64,000 nucleotides of DNA from contig JAEWUD010000011.1 of NCBI GenBank assembly GCA_023397475.1, positions 1 to 64,000 of the forward strand, read 5' to 3'. The DNA is from Bacillota bacterium (GTDB taxonomy: Bacteria > Bacillota > Clostridia > Saccharofermentanales > Saccharofermentanaceae). Shown here piece by piece: positions 63,256 to 64,000 of this stretch. The notes under the pieces were generated by a model. That model did not search any database, was not told where the DNA came from, and saw only the letters and a list, made by a program, of their open reading frames with translations. Made by a program: the position numbers and the translations under genes. Position 1 is the first letter of the stretch. Each line of letters starts with the position of its first letter.

Positions 63256-63561
63256 ATGTACGCAGTTATTTTGACAGGTGGCAAGCAGTATAAGGTTGCC
63301 GTCGGAGAAGATGTTTTTGTTGAGAAGCTGGAAGGCGAGGCGGGTGAGACCGTTACGTTTGATCAGGTTCTGGCTGTAGGCGGCGATGACTTGCTGGTTG
63401 GTGATGCTTTGAAGGCAGCTACCGTTACCGGAGAGATCGTCAAGCAGGGCAAGAACAAGAAGATTGTTGTTTACAAGTACAAGGCCAAGAAGGGCTACCG
63501 TCGCAAGAACGGTCACAGACAGGCCTATACGAGAGTCCGTATCACAGGCATCAACGCCTGA
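63256..63561 (+). CDS. rplU: Ribosomal protein bL21
   Basis: 101 residues, [28 protein letters not shown] at the start and [19 protein letters not shown] at the end, both diagnostic. Binds 23S rRNA in the large subunit. AGGAGGAGATAAGAG precedes the ATG. Confidence 0.98.
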   Translation: MYAVILTGGKQYKVAVGEDVFVEKLEGEAGETVTFDQVLAVGGDDLLVGDALKAATVTGEIVKQGKNKKIVVYKYKAKKGYRRKNGHRQAYTRVRITGINA

Positions 63562-63582
63562 TGATCACGAGGGAACTTTGAC

Positions 63583-63972
63583 ATGATTACCGTTACGATC
63601 CGTCGTAACCGAGAAGGTGAGATCAACATGATTCGTGTGAACGGTCATGCGGGTTATGCCGAAGAGGGCTCTGATATCATATGTGCCGGTGTCTCAACAC
63701 TGGTATATACGGCAATCGGAGCGATCGAGACCCTGTGTGAGGCCAAGGATTTCTACGAGATTCGGCCTGATCCCGCGGGAAGTTCGATGCCTGAAGCCGA
63801 GATTCGTTTCCCTGTCCTTGCGGACGAGGTGCGGAGGAAGACCGCGGCGATCATTCTTGAGACGGCGGGAATCGGCCTTCTCCAACTGGAGCAGACGATC
63901 CGTGATGACTACGGTAATCAGTATTTACGAGTGAAGAAGACAGTTGAGACTAGTAGGAGGTGTAAACAATGA
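63583..63972 (+). CDS. prp: Ribosomal-processing cysteine protease Prp
   Basis: 129 residues. The Prp signature GHAGYAEEGSDIICAGVSTLV (catalytic His and Cys) lies near residues 21-41. Prp removes the N-terminal extension of L27 in Firmicutes lacking the mature start; the rpmA gene just behind it carries such an extension. rpmA overlaps the prp stop (ATGA). Confidence 0.95.
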   Translation: MITVTIRRNREGEINMIRVNGHAGYAEEGSDIICAGVSTLVYTAIGAIETLCEAKDFYEIRPDPAGSSMPEAEIRFPVLADEVRRKTAAIILETAGIGLLQLEQTIRDDYGNQYLRVKKTVETSRRCKQ

Positions 63973-64000
63973 TCAAGATGAATTTACAGCTCTTCGCACA
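63969..64000 (+). CDS. rpmA: Ribosomal protein bL27, first residues only (window edge)
   Basis: The visible codons give MIKMNLQLFA, the Prp cleavage sequence that precedes the mature L27 start in Firmicutes. AGGAGG lies ahead of the ATG. The rest is outside the window. Confidence 0.9.
   Translation, partial: MIKMNLQLFA

Overview
The window reads as a chromosomal segment of a Gram-positive, spore-lineage bacterium of the Clostridia type with moderate GC. The evidence is a Firmicutes-style gene order and content: DUF1385-prmC-prfA-tsaC, rpsF-ssb-rpsR, spoVG, rplU-prp-rpmA with an N-terminally extended L27, Gram-positive lipoboxes and strong GGAGG ribosome binding sites. The uncultured or anaerobic gut or sludge Clostridia (Oscillospirales or Saccharofermentans-like) are my best guess, but this is inference only. 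No phage, integrase or complete insertion sequence is visible.

Layout. 1-520 holds an array of 75-bp hairpin repeats and a short hairpin. 0.5-6.5 kb: a 7TM-type sensor kinase with its response regulator (minus), then a membrane protein and an extended Maf (plus), meeting NudC tail-to-tail. 6.6-18.4 kb: cell-surface and accessory genes, namely a VanW protein, a kinase-like/VOC fusion, a C_GCAxxG_C_C protein, a small ORF plus terminator ahead of a MATE exporter, an NlpC/P60 hydrolase, a lipoprotein esterase, an ABC-F ATPase, a lipoprotein and tRNA-Thr. 18.8-22.6 kb: leuS-larA operon. 22.9-26.4 kb: sugar-type ABC importer without its ATPase. 26.8-30.2 kb: ABC-2 exporter with two paralogous permeases, and a TraX protein. 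30.3-33.9 kb: mreB and a rho with a very long N-terminal insertion. 34-39.2 kb: serine hydrolase, GNAT, rpmE, DUF1385, prmC, DUF951, DUF1836. 39.2-39.7 kb: second hairpin array inside a 485-bp inverted-repeat element. 39.7-44.4 kb: GGGtGRT/NifU-like pair, prfA and a TsaC-phosphatase fusion. 44.6-52.1 kb: one long housekeeping run, rpsF-ssb-rpsR, rplI-dnaB-tilS-hpt-ftsH. 52.2-57.1 kb: murC, spoVG, a membrane protein and a LacI regulator with a palindrome at its own start site. 57.1-57.9 kb: hairpin, 162-bp inverted repeat and third hairpin array. 57.9-63 kb: lipoprotein, membrane protein/XRE pair, two MDR oxidoreductases flanking a DUF4386 pseudogene. 63.1-64 kb: rplU-prp-rpmA (cut by the window edge).

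The most unusual signal is non-coding. Three arrays of inverted repeats (10-199, 39311-39501, 57505-57770) all have an exact 75-bp period, roughly 40-bp hairpins with a CGAAA...TTTCG core and about 34-bp spacers, although the first array has a different arm sequence. Arrays 2 and 3 are homologous, lie in opposite orientations, and are each codirectional with the gene upstream. They sit inside or next to elements whose ends carry variants of GGGGCTGTTGCAA. The same ends occur as short stand-alone hairpins at 241 and 8437 and around a 133-bp element at 16940. I read these as one family of miniature intergenic elements, some carrying hairpin arrays. Their mobility and function are not shown by the sequence.
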